Positions 54,040 through 61,043 of a DNA stretch of 64,000 bases are shown here, piece by piece. Under the pieces are notes generated by a model, which did no database searches, was not told the origin of the DNA, and saw only the letters and a program-made list of their open reading frames with translations. How positions within the stretch are numbered: the stretch's first letter is position 1; each line of letters begins with the position of its first letter. The stretch spans positions 1-64,000 of the forward strand of contig NZ_JAJERH010000004.1 in NCBI RefSeq assembly GCF_016919725.2. Direction: 5' to 3'. Both the position numbers and the translations under genes were made by a program. The DNA comes from Virgibacillus sp. AGTR. GTDB lineage: Bacteria > Bacillota > Bacilli > Bacillales > Amphibacillaceae.

Positions 54040-54151
54040 GAAGCGGTAGCGGAATAGGTAGACGCAGCTAAGCTCATTACGTAACCAAAGGGAGCAGGCA
54101 AAATGTCAAACAACAAAGGTTTCATGCAGGGTGCAAATCCCTGCCGCTTTT
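54040..54151 (+). ncRNA. tRNA-like domain (Leu-type D arm, aberrant anticodon region)
   Basis: Acceptor GAAGCGG (54040-54046) pairs with CCGCTTT (54144-54150). The D arm GCGGAATAGGTAGACGC is nearly that of bacterial tRNA-Leu, and the T arm is CAGGG-TGCAAAT-CCCTG. Between D and T arms there are about 60 nt, too many for a normal tRNA. The anticodon stem pairs poorly (at best 3 of 5) and AACC/GGTT could form an enlarged variable arm. A tRNA relic or a tRNA mimic at the 3' end of the upstream RNA. Confidence 0.55.
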
Positions 54152-54189
54152 TAATTCAAAAAAAAAGAACTACTACATTTCCGCGATAT

Positions 54190-54423
54190 TTGGTAGAAAT
54201 AGGAGGTCATCCCATAAAGACAGTTCAATTATGGACAGACGTCGAAGGAATGAAACTCGCCGCTAAAGGCGATAACTTCTTTGCCTGGAAGGAAAAACAA
54301 AGTCACACAAGCATACAACTTGAAGTCGATAAAAATCTTCTTATGGAATCAAACATAGGCGGTGCATATTACGTTTCACCTGCCATGCATATTGGTTTTA
54401 ACAGTTTAAACAAAAAGAGGTGA
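54190..54423 (+). CDS. Small hypothetical protein, uncertain start
   Basis: 69-77 residues (IKTVQLWTDVEGMKLAAKGD...). AGGAGGT at 54200-54206 points to a start around 54214, where the codon is ATA. TTG 54190 is the nearest standard codon but lies before that site, and the ATG at 54103 falls inside the tRNA-like domain. Ends at TGA overlapping the next gene's ribosome binding site. Confidence 0.5.
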   Translation: MVEIGGHPIKTVQLWTDVEGMKLAAKGDNFFAWKEKQSHTSIQLEVDKNLLMESNIGGAYYVSPAMHIGFNSLNKKR

Positions 54424-54427
54424 AAAC

Positions 54428-55303
54428 ATGATAATAATAGGCATTCTACTATTACTCGTCAGTATGACGCTCTTTATTTACATAATTAAGGAAAATGGGA
54501 CAATTGATATGCCTGACCCAATAGTGGCCTCTATTGTCTTGCTTTTCGGGGGTGTGTATGCGACAGCCGAGGGGATTATCGGACCAATAATCGACCTAAC
54601 GCAAAACAAAACCATCACTTCATTCGAGAAATTGTGGATCGGTGTTGTCCCCCCGTTTATTTCATTAGTTGTCATCGGTACAATTATCGGCGCGCAATTG
54701 CGGTATAAAAAATATGGTAATCAAAAGAAACGGAAGGAAAGAAAAACAAGGGGTAGTGATCTTTTAATGAACTACGAAAACAAGGGTATGCAATACGCCG
54801 AGAAGCATGGCATCGTGGGATATGAAGTAAACGGAAACATCATGACCTACAAAGAGTCGTTCCCCACCGAAGGGGATACTTACACTGTCTCCGTAGATCT
54901 CGATACGATGAAAGAAACGCGAAATGTCCTTGAGACAGACTATCCGAACAAGGTCACTCTTTTGGAATTAGCTGAAAACCGTGAAACCGAGGTGTTTGAT
55001 TACTTACAAGCGAAAAATTACATTACGTGTGATTACGATACATTTCAAAAATCTACTCAAGTTTACCAGACACCGCATGGAGTCTATATAAACACACCAA
55101 TTTCCGAGGTTGAAAGAGATAATATAGTCAACAAACTATTGAACGTAACAACCAATGAGTTAGAAGGATACAAAAACGCAGTGGATTGGCTCGTACAACA
55201 AAATAAACACGTCTATTACATCGAAGCCTTCAATTTATATGTACGAGTATGCGACACATCGAAGGTCACGATTATTATACCGGAGGAGAGTGACGCATCT
55301 TGA
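54428..55303 (+). CDS. Membrane protein with cytosolic C-terminal domain
   Basis: 291 residues. Three membrane helices in the first 95 (IIIGILLLLVSMTLFIYII, PIVASIVLLFGGVYATAEGI, PPFISLVVIGTIIGAQL), a basic linker (RYKKYGNQKKRKERKTR) and a ~180-residue acidic domain. It starts 4 nt after the preceding gene and ends in tandem TGATGA, right before the second structured region. No family recognised. Confidence 0.65.
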   Translation: MIIIGILLLLVSMTLFIYIIKENGTIDMPDPIVASIVLLFGGVYATAEGIIGPIIDLTQNKTITSFEKLWIGVVPPFISLVVIGTIIGAQLRYKKYGNQKKRKERKTRGSDLLMNYENKGMQYAEKHGIVGYEVNGNIMTYKESFPTEGDTYTVSVDLDTMKETRNVLETDYPNKVTLLELAENRETEVFDYLQAKNYITCDYDTFQKSTQVYQTPHGVYINTPISEVERDNIVNKLLNVTTNELEGYKNAVDWLVQQNKHVYYIEAFNLYVRVCDTSKVTIIIPEESDAS

Positions 55304-55439
55304 TGAGTATACGGTTCTTATACAAACGAATGACCATACGACACCATCAACCCCCATAGCGTACTATCCGTAAGACCAATTTATCGTTTTGTAAATTTAT
55401 ATGAAACTCATATTCCATTTCATGAATATAAACATTGAG
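55304..55439. other. Short spacer, no feature
   Basis: AT-rich with no frame or strong helix. It might carry the promoter of the RNA that follows; TATATT-like boxes are too common here to choose one. Confidence 0.3.
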
Positions 55440-55830
55440 TGACAGACGCTTAATGAAAAATCCAACCCACACGTAGATGTATATATCAGATAAAAGGGAT
55501 TGTATTTGGTGTGGGTTGGTGCAGGCGTTCGATCCAATGAGCCTGGCATCGGAAAGGATCAGAGCGTCCTGACAATATCATCGTCCATGGAGGATCACTC
55601 ATCTTGCATCAGAGGATATCTGGGGTAGAGAGCTACGATCAGATCAGAATCAGCAACAGGATAATCGAGAAGCTTCAGTTCGGAAATTATTACTGAGGTG
55701 CAGGACTAGTGATGAGCTCTCGAGGGGACGTCATCCGGGAGCTAACATGATTACAGCCGGGACTCGAATCCAAATCGGGAGGTCTTCGGGCCTGAGCACA
55801 AATTTCCGAGGACACGGAAAACGATAAATG
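55440..55830 (+). ncRNA. Second large structured non-coding RNA, upstream of the reverse transcriptase
   Basis: About 390 nt, GC-richer than its flanks and stop-rich. Visible helices: CCAACCCACAC (55462-55472) with GTGTGGGTTGG (55509-55519), CAGGC/GCCTG, CTTCAGT/ACTGAGG, GATGA/TCATC, an AGGTC-TTCG-GGCCT hairpin with a classic cUUCGg loop, and a 3' TTTCCG/CGGAAA. No open frame crosses it. It lies about 450 nt before a retron-like RT gene, so it may be the RT template RNA or a separate ornate RNA. Confidence 0.55.
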
Positions 55831-55900
55831 AACTAAACAATATATTTAATTAGATACGAACGTTCAGTTAAACAAAAATGCGAAGTAATGCGGTGATTAA
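55831..55900. other. AT-rich spacer
   Basis: Short AT-rich link between the structured RNA and the first TGA-containing gene. GCGGTGA at about 55890 may be its ribosome binding site. Confidence 0.3.
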
Positions 55901-56038
55901 ATGAGGGTTGTTTATTGTGAATGGCATAACAACTATGACTTTGTTCTAGGTGAAGAATACGAGGCTCAACAATATAAAAAGGGTTGACTATTGATAAAAG
56001 GTCAATTGTACCGTCAAAAGTGCTTCCAAAGAATTTAA
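55901..56038 (+). CDS. Tiny gene with an in-frame TGA
   Basis: ATG 55901 reads MRVVYCEWHNNYDFVLGEEY...QQYKKG, then TGA (55985-55987), then LLIKGQLYRQKCFQRI to TAA 56038. Both halves look like one small domain (strand, turn, G-x-LLIKGQLY strand, C-terminal Cys). A Trp at the TGA would complete the common GW.LI.GQLY motif. It is either a leaky or recoded codon or a recent mutation. 45 residues if read through. Confidence 0.5.
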
Positions 56039-56077
56039 GTCACATTCCGACTAAAACCTAACATAAGGGAGAATTAT

Positions 56078-56248
56078 ATGTTTCAATTAAAGCTTCAATA
56101 TAATTATGGTACTTGCATAGAGAACTGATCTTCTCATTGGATTAATGAGGCGAAAGTAAAAAAGAAAATCAAACGTATATATTCTAAAGGCGCTATTAAT
56201 ATAAGAGTGATTCAAGCAGTTAATGCTACAAAGAAATTTATAACTTAA
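56078..56248 (+). CDS. Tiny basic gene with an in-frame TGA
   Basis: ATG 56078 after AAGGGAGAA reads MFQLKLQYNYGTCIEN, TGA (56126-56128), then SSHWINEAKVKKKIKRIYSK and INIRVIQAVNATKKF to TAA. The downstream half is too well formed (basic helix, strands) to be random. A single internal TGA splits it. Second such gene in a row, directly upstream of the RT gene. Confidence 0.5.
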
Positions 56249-56277
56249 TAGACACAAATACGAAACGAGGGAGAACG

Positions 56278-57267
56278 ATGAGTAGCGAAAACCCATACAC
56301 ACTACCCTTAATTCAAGACGGTCGAAAGCTACTTCACATAACCGACGACCGTCTGATTCGAAGATTCAAAATCAAAAATAAAGGGAAACTCCGGGACGTC
56401 AACGATCCGGTTCCCGAATTGAAAAACATATTAAAGGGCTGGAACGGGACGCTTACGGACTATTATGCCCAGCAGTTGCAGGAAAACGACGTGGCACATG
56501 TCGCCCATGCGTATCTACCTAATAAGTCGATTCAGACGAACGCACAGGCGCATCTCCATTCCCCTATCATCCAGTTCGATTTCAAAGGATTCTACGATTC
56601 TTGTAAATTCGACTACTTCAAGGACGTGTTGCGTGACCTTGACCCGACGCTCGACGATCAAAACGAAGACGTGATAAAGCGCCTGCTCATTGACCCGAAT
56701 ACCGGTGGTGTGACGCAGGGGCTTCCCGTTTCGGGCGCTCTTGCAGGACTCTCCCTGATACCTTTCTGGGTGGAGCTTGCGAAAACACTGCCTGAGAACA
56801 TCCGATTCACCCAGTATTCTGATGATTTAACGTTTAGCTATGTAGGTCAGGTACCATCCAGATTTACGATACCAGCGTTGACACAAAAAATTTACGAAGC
56901 GCTGAAAAATACAGGGTTAGACTTTAAACTAAATGCCGACAAAACACGCACGCAGAAAGAGCAATACCGAAAAATAACGGGGATTCGCATTAACCATCAC
57001 AACCAAACGACCCCGTCCCGAAACGATTATCGATTCTTGCGACATGCTTTGTATATACTTTCTAAATCTAACGATTTAGACAAAGAACTTACTGAATGGG
57101 GCTTCGCTTCAAAATCGGCATTCGTCGGCAAAGTGAGCTATATGCGTTCGATAGATTCCACCGGTAAGATCGACCGGCTCATCATGAAATACCGCACCGC
57201 CTGTCGGAAGCATGATTTTTTTACGACGTGGATTGATCAAGTATACAAAAGAAGTGCTTTTGCTTGA
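56278..57267 (+). CDS. Retron-like reverse transcriptase
   Basis: 329 residues with a full RT core: NAQAHLHSPIIQFDFKGFYDS (retron-type NAxxH then the first Asp), GVTQGLPVSGALAGLSLIPF (RT4), QYSDDLTFSYVG (catalytic YSDD, ~179), LNADKTRTQ (RT6) and ITGIRINHHN, which matches the VTG motif of the retron template-binding region. No maturase or endonuclease domain, so not a group II intron. Retron RTs make a DNA from a linked RNA, often for phage defence. The linked RNA would be expected just upstream. Confidence 0.88.
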   Translation: MSSENPYTLPLIQDGRKLLHITDDRLIRRFKIKNKGKLRDVNDPVPELKNILKGWNGTLTDYYAQQLQENDVAHVAHAYLPNKSIQTNAQAHLHSPIIQFDFKGFYDSCKFDYFKDVLRDLDPTLDDQNEDVIKRLLIDPNTGGVTQGLPVSGALAGLSLIPFWVELAKTLPENIRFTQYSDDLTFSYVGQVPSRFTIPALTQKIYEALKNTGLDFKLNADKTRTQKEQYRKITGIRINHHNQTTPSRNDYRFLRHALYILSKSNDLDKELTEWGFASKSAFVGKVSYMRSIDSTGKIDRLIMKYRTACRKHDFFTTWIDQVYKRSAFA

Positions 57268-57303
57268 TGTTACCACGGTGAAAAGAGGAGGAAATAAAAC
57301 AAC

Positions 57304-57600
57304 ATGACAAATGACTATGAAACACCACGCATGCTCGTTTTATCTACTGCCCATCTTACAAATGATGACCGCAAGTGGTTAAATGAACAAACTGTTCACA
57401 ACAACCCTCGTTTGGTGGTATACCCAAAGTCTGAATACGGCTGGTTTATTCCAATCATAGAGGATAGTGATTTTCTCAAAGAAGACGTACCAGAAAACAT
57501 TGTAAAATTACTACAGTTCACCCGTGTAACGAGATGTACATGGCTCATGTTAGACCGTGATGCGGACATCATCAATGAATTACCTATTTATAGGGATTAA
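57304..57600 (+). CDS. Hypothetical protein
   Basis: 98 residues (MTNDYETPRMLVLSTAHLTN...), preceded by AGAGGAGG. Alpha/beta, with RLVVYPKSEYGWFIPIIED. It lies 37 nt after the RT gene and could be co-transcribed with it, as retron effectors often are, but no effector domain is recognised. Confidence 0.6.
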   Translation: MTNDYETPRMLVLSTAHLTNDDRKWLNEQTVHNNPRLVVYPKSEYGWFIPIIEDSDFLKEDVPENIVKLLQFTRVTRCTWLMLDRDADIINELPIYRD

Positions 57601-57615
57601 AAAGGAGTTATACCT

Positions 57616-57726
57616 ATGCCATTGATGGAACGAAAGAATCCTAAAACAGAATTCCGTGAAACTACCACATACACAGGACCTATCGCCAACAAACCAAAAG
57701 AATGGAAAATCATCACGGAAAAATAA
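57616..57726 (+). CDS. Tiny hypothetical protein
   Basis: 36 residues (MPLMERKNPKTEFRETTTYT...), with AAAGGAG 8 nt before ATG, 16 nt after the previous gene. Basic and probably unstructured. Confidence 0.5.
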   Translation: MPLMERKNPKTEFRETTTYTGPIANKPKEWKIITEK

Positions 57727-57753
57727 CGCAAACATACAAATAAAAAGATGTTG

Positions 57754-57796
57754 AAAAGCGAATTCCTGCAATTCATAGGGGTTCGCTTTTTTTATT
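57754..57796 (+). terminator. Rho-independent terminator
   Basis: AAAAGCGAA/TTCGCTTTT hairpin followed by TTTATT. It closes the RT transcript. Confidence 0.75.
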
Positions 57797-57946
57797 ATCT
57801 TATGGGTCGCGACGATGTTCATAGGAATACCATTCTTTTACACCATATTCTTTTCTCACGGGACCCGTCGCCTATCAACTATAAGAAATCTAAACAGAAA
57901 AGATAACCATCACGCTTTTTACTCACACAAAAAGGAGCTGAACACC

Positions 57947-58168
57947 ATGGACCACCCAATGGTTGTAAAAATGAACCAGTGCGGCTATCTTGGCACAGTC
58001 GAACAGGAAAACATCATCGAAACGTGTAAATGCTGTGACAAACCATTACAACGGGGAACCGACATTGTCGAATTTCAAGGCCACCTATATTGTGATACCG
58101 ACTGTCTTACTGATGCGTTCTGTGATGATCCAGAAGCCTTTGGTATGGAAAAAACGGAAATAACTTAA
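57947..58168 (+). CDS. Small Cys-rich zinc-finger protein
   Basis: 73 residues from ATG 57947 with AAAAGGAGCTG upstream; the longer frame is hydrophobic noise. CKCCDKPL...LYCDTDCL gives four to five Cys in a LIM/zinc-ribbon-like spacing. Likely a regulator. Confidence 0.65.
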   Translation: MDHPMVVKMNQCGYLGTVEQENIIETCKCCDKPLQRGTDIVEFQGHLYCDTDCLTDAFCDDPEAFGMEKTEIT

Positions 58169-58198
58169 TTCATTACACTAAGAAGGAGTCGAAAATCT

Positions 58199-58558
58199 GT
58201 GAGTAAAAATCCGCGCGAATCCAAAATCGAAACCTACTTGAAAGAACAAATAAAAGCCGTCGGTGGATTATGCTACAAATGGAAAAGTACAGTCAACGGC
58301 GTACCAGACCAAATCGTAATTTTTGACGGCAATGTTCATTTTATCGAAGTGAAACGACCAGGAGAAAAACCACGGGCAAACCAGATCATTATTCATGAAA
58401 AGATTCAAAAACAAAGCGTTCCTGTCTACACCATTGATACGGAAGCATCTGTAGACGCTTTTATCAAGGACGTCTTGAGCGCAGAACCGAAGATGTCATC
58501 TAAACCAAGAGAAACGATCATCAAATCTAAAAACCAATTCAAACATATACAGGGATAA
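58199..58558 (+). CDS. VRR-NUC domain nuclease
   Basis: 119 residues from GTG 58199 after AAGGAGTC. Motif set of the VRR-NUC (FAN1-like) PD-(D/E)XK family: GVPDQIVIF (Asp), HFIEVKRPGEKP (Glu-x-Lys) and NQ after it, with ESKIETYLKEQIKAVGGLCY before. Stand-alone VRR-NUC proteins of phages and plasmids act on structured DNA, probably at replication or recombination intermediates. Confidence 0.88.
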   Translation: MSKNPRESKIETYLKEQIKAVGGLCYKWKSTVNGVPDQIVIFDGNVHFIEVKRPGEKPRANQIIIHEKIQKQSVPVYTIDTEASVDAFIKDVLSAEPKMSSKPRETIIKSKNQFKHIQG

Positions 58559-58559
58559 A

Positions 58560-58603
58560 GGGAAAGGTGTTGTATAAGACCCCCTCCCCTTTTCTTGCTA
58601 TTC
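58560..58603 (+). terminator. Probable terminator
   Basis: GGGAAAGG and CCCCTCCCC can pair imperfectly around a loop, then TTTTCTTG. Moderate. Confidence 0.5.
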
Positions 58604-58648
58604 TTAAATTAATAACATAAAAGAAAAAAATTAGAGGTGAATTTCGAT

Positions 58649-59407
58649 ATGGATTTACAATTAGAAAATTCAAATTTAGATTGGTTAGGAGAAAGAACTA
58701 TTCTGTTAGCACCGACAGGTAGTTACGCTTATGGGACAAATACGGAGAATTCCGATAAAGACTATAAAGGCGTTTGTATCCCTCCAATTGATTATTATCT
58801 AGGATTGGAATCATTCAATGAGTACAACACAAGCGGTGGAAAGAACTTCAAGAACACAAAAGATGATATTGATGTAAACATCATTCATGTTAATAAATTC
58901 GTAAAAGACGCCATGCAAGGTGTCCCAAATAATATCGAAATTCTTTTTGTCCATCCAGAGGATTGTTTAAAAATTACGCCTTTGGGACAGAAATTGTTAG
59001 ATCATCGACATTTGTTTTTATCAAAAGCGATTAAAAAGAAATTTGGCGGATATGCCTATTCTCAAATTCAGAAATTAAAAGCGAAAAATTCAAATGGAAC
59101 GGGAAGGCAAGATTTAATTCAGAAGTTTGGATACGATACGAAATTTTTCATGCACAGTATCAGACTATTAACCAGTGGAATTGAAATTCTGGAGACAGGT
59201 GACTTCCAAACGCTTCGTCCAAACAGACAACTGTTATTGGATTGTCGAAATGGACTTTATCCATTCAATGAAGCATTAGAAATGATAAATGTCTACGATG
59301 AAAAACTACAAACAGTTTTTGAAGAATCCACACTACCGACAAAACCAGATTATAAGAAAATCAATGATTTACTCATTGAAATAAATAAAGAAGGGCTTGC
59401 ACTATAA
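58649..59407 (+). CDS. RlaP-type nucleotidyltransferase (pol-beta superfamily)
   Basis: 252 residues from ATG 58649. The nucleotidyltransferase motif is plain: APTGSYAYGTNTENSDKDYK (Gly-Ser, then DxD), followed by a helical domain. It matches the YcgL/RlaP family linked to RNA repair in some bacteria and phages. A truncated rtcB lies elsewhere in the window. Substrate unknown. Confidence 0.82.
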   Translation: MDLQLENSNLDWLGERTILLAPTGSYAYGTNTENSDKDYKGVCIPPIDYYLGLESFNEYNTSGGKNFKNTKDDIDVNIIHVNKFVKDAMQGVPNNIEILFVHPEDCLKITPLGQKLLDHRHLFLSKAIKKKFGGYAYSQIQKLKAKNSNGTGRQDLIQKFGYDTKFFMHSIRLLTSGIEILETGDFQTLRPNRQLLLDCRNGLYPFNEALEMINVYDEKLQTVFEESTLPTKPDYKKINDLLIEINKEGLAL

Positions 59408-59420
59408 AGCCTTTTCTTTA
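59391..59420 (+). terminator. Terminator overlapping the gene end
   Basis: AAGGGCTT/AAGCCTTT around the stop codon, then TCTTTAT. Confidence 0.6.
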
Positions 59421-59479
59421 TGCGCTTTAAAATTTAAAAAAAAGATGAATTAGCTCAGAAAAAAGGAGTTACGAACACA

Positions 59480-60424
59480 ATGACACAAGGAATTAACCAC
59501 TACAACGTCGGAGAAGCCTTTGAAGGGTTTCTATTAATCAAAAACGTAACGAATGGAACAACAAGCGCCGGTAAGCCGTTTCTGACTCTACAACTCGGTG
59601 ATACCACTGGCAGTATTGACGCGAAATTATGGAACGTGACAGAAGATGATATCACCACCTATACAAACGGGACGGTCGTGGAATTAAAAGCAAATATCAT
59701 TGACTTTCGTGGGAGCGCCCAGCTTCAAATGCAACAAATTCTAGTCAGTGATGCGACCAAAGAGATGTTACCTGAAGATTTTATGGAAAAAGCGCCTATT
59801 AGCAAAAGAGAACTCCAAGATGAAATCGACCAGACAATTTTTGAAATACAAAACACGACAATCCGAGGTATCGTCCGCTCTTTCATCGAGCGCTACAATC
59901 ACGAATTCTTCGTATACCCAGCAGCGGCGTCGATTCATCATGCCTTTATTTCTGGTCTCGCCTATCACACCGTGACCATGCTACGTATCGCGAAATCGTT
60001 GTGCAGTATTTATCCGGAACTAAACAAAGACTTGTTGTATGCGGGTGTCATCCTACATGACATCGGAAAAATTCATGAATTTACGAGTGCAACCGACACG
60101 ACAAGGTCTCGTGACGGGAACCTGCTTGGCCACATCCCTATCATGGCGTCTGAAATCAAAGAAGTAGCAAACGAACTATCCATTGAAAAAGACAATGAAG
60201 AAATCGCTTTGTTGCAACATATGGTCCTATCCCACCACGGAAAACCTGAATGGGGAAGCGCCCGTACACCATTGATTCAGGAGGCGGAAATCTTACACAT
60301 GATCGATAACATCGACGCGAAAATGAACACAATGACAAAGGTGTTGAGTAAAACAAACGCCGGTGAATTCACCGAGAAAATGTTCGCACTTGATAACCGC
60401 TCTTTCTACAAACCACTGATTTAA
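59480..60424 (+). CDS. OB-fold plus HD nuclease, YhaM-like
   Basis: 314 residues. OB-fold (FLLIKNVTNGTTSAGKPFL...GDTTGSIDAKLWN) in the first ~95 residues, then an HD domain: AASIHHAFISGLAYHTVTML (~150), VILHDIGKIHEF (HD at ~194), HMVLSHHGKPEWGS and IDNIDAKM. Same architecture as the Bacillus 3'-5' exonuclease YhaM, which degrades RNA and single-stranded DNA. Part of the nucleic-acid processing set here. Confidence 0.88.
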   Translation: MTQGINHYNVGEAFEGFLLIKNVTNGTTSAGKPFLTLQLGDTTGSIDAKLWNVTEDDITTYTNGTVVELKANIIDFRGSAQLQMQQILVSDATKEMLPEDFMEKAPISKRELQDEIDQTIFEIQNTTIRGIVRSFIERYNHEFFVYPAAASIHHAFISGLAYHTVTMLRIAKSLCSIYPELNKDLLYAGVILHDIGKIHEFTSATDTTRSRDGNLLGHIPIMASEIKEVANELSIEKDNEEIALLQHMVLSHHGKPEWGSARTPLIQEAEILHMIDNIDAKMNTMTKVLSKTNAGEFTEKMFALDNRSFYKPLI

Positions 60425-60486
60425 CCAACGGTTTAAGTATTCGCGCCATTTTATAGATATCACATAGATAGGAGGTGACGTCGAAA

Positions 60487-60792
60487 ATGAATAAAGAACA
60501 AACGCGTGCAGTTGGAACAAAAAGTAAGCAAAATGGATATAAATTTATCGATTTAGTGTTTTTTGCAATGTACGTAATATTCATTTCTGGAATTCTTTGG
60601 TTTAATGAATTCAAAACTTCCCTTATGGGACTCCTTTTAGCAACGTTATTTTTATCTATTATGGCATACACTTCAGATGATAGGGAAAATCGAATGAAGA
60701 TAGGTTTAAAAGTTGTATTTTTCGGTACTTTATTACCTTTCTTCGTTTTTATTACCCCAATGTTGTTATTAAATATAATGGAATTACTATAG
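60487..60792 (+). CDS. Small membrane protein
   Basis: 101 residues from ATG 60487 with GGAGGTGA upstream; three to four hydrophobic helices (FIDLVFFAMYVIFISGIL, LLLATLFLSIMAYT, VVFFGTLLPFFVFITPM). Lower GC than neighbours. Not recognised. Confidence 0.6.
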   Translation: MNKEQTRAVGTKSKQNGYKFIDLVFFAMYVIFISGILWFNEFKTSLMGLLLATLFLSIMAYTSDDRENRMKIGLKVVFFGTLLPFFVFITPMLLLNIMELL

Positions 60793-60853
60793 ACTTTTCT
60801 TTAAAAAATTTAAATGAGAGCTAACAAACGTATCGATCTGGATTCGGTCTTAA

Positions 60854-60886
60854 TAACCGCTGATTAAATCAGCGGTTTTTTGGTGC
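60854..60886 (+). terminator. Rho-independent terminator
   Basis: AACCGCTGATT/AATCAGCGGTT plus six T. Confidence 0.9.
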
Positions 60887-60927
60887 GCGCATATTCAGAT
60901 AAGACACGGAAAGGAGAATACCCAATT

Positions 60928-61032
60928 ATGAATAGAAACGATTATTCATTCAACGGGGATGACAGAACGGAAAATACACACATGGAAACCACATACATCA
61001 TCTTACTCCCTGATGGTTATCAGGCCGAATAG
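60928..61032 (+). CDS. Tiny hypothetical protein
   Basis: 34 residues (MNRNDYSFNGDDRTENTHME...), AAAGGAG 8 nt upstream. Its TAG overlaps the AGGAGG of the SNF2 gene, so the two are coupled. Confidence 0.5.
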   Translation: MNRNDYSFNGDDRTENTHMETTYIILLPDGYQAE

Positions 61033-61043
61033 GAGGAACTCAC

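Noticed and set aside
53825-54151. Group I intron inserted in a tRNA-Leu gene
   Set aside because: The tRNA-like parts follow the structured domain instead of flanking it, the extra segment inside the tRNA-like part is only about 45 nt, and no P7/P3 group I core sequence was recognised.
53420-54151. tmRNA or RNase P RNA
   Set aside because: No resemblance to the conserved tmRNA ends or tag frame, nor to conserved RNase P RNA segments, and a complete tRNA-type D arm is present.
56278-57267. Group II intron maturase or diversity-generating retroelement RT
   Set aside because: No maturase, HNH or intron RNA features, and no template/variable repeat pair or Avd-like gene nearby. Motifs fit the retron-like group better.
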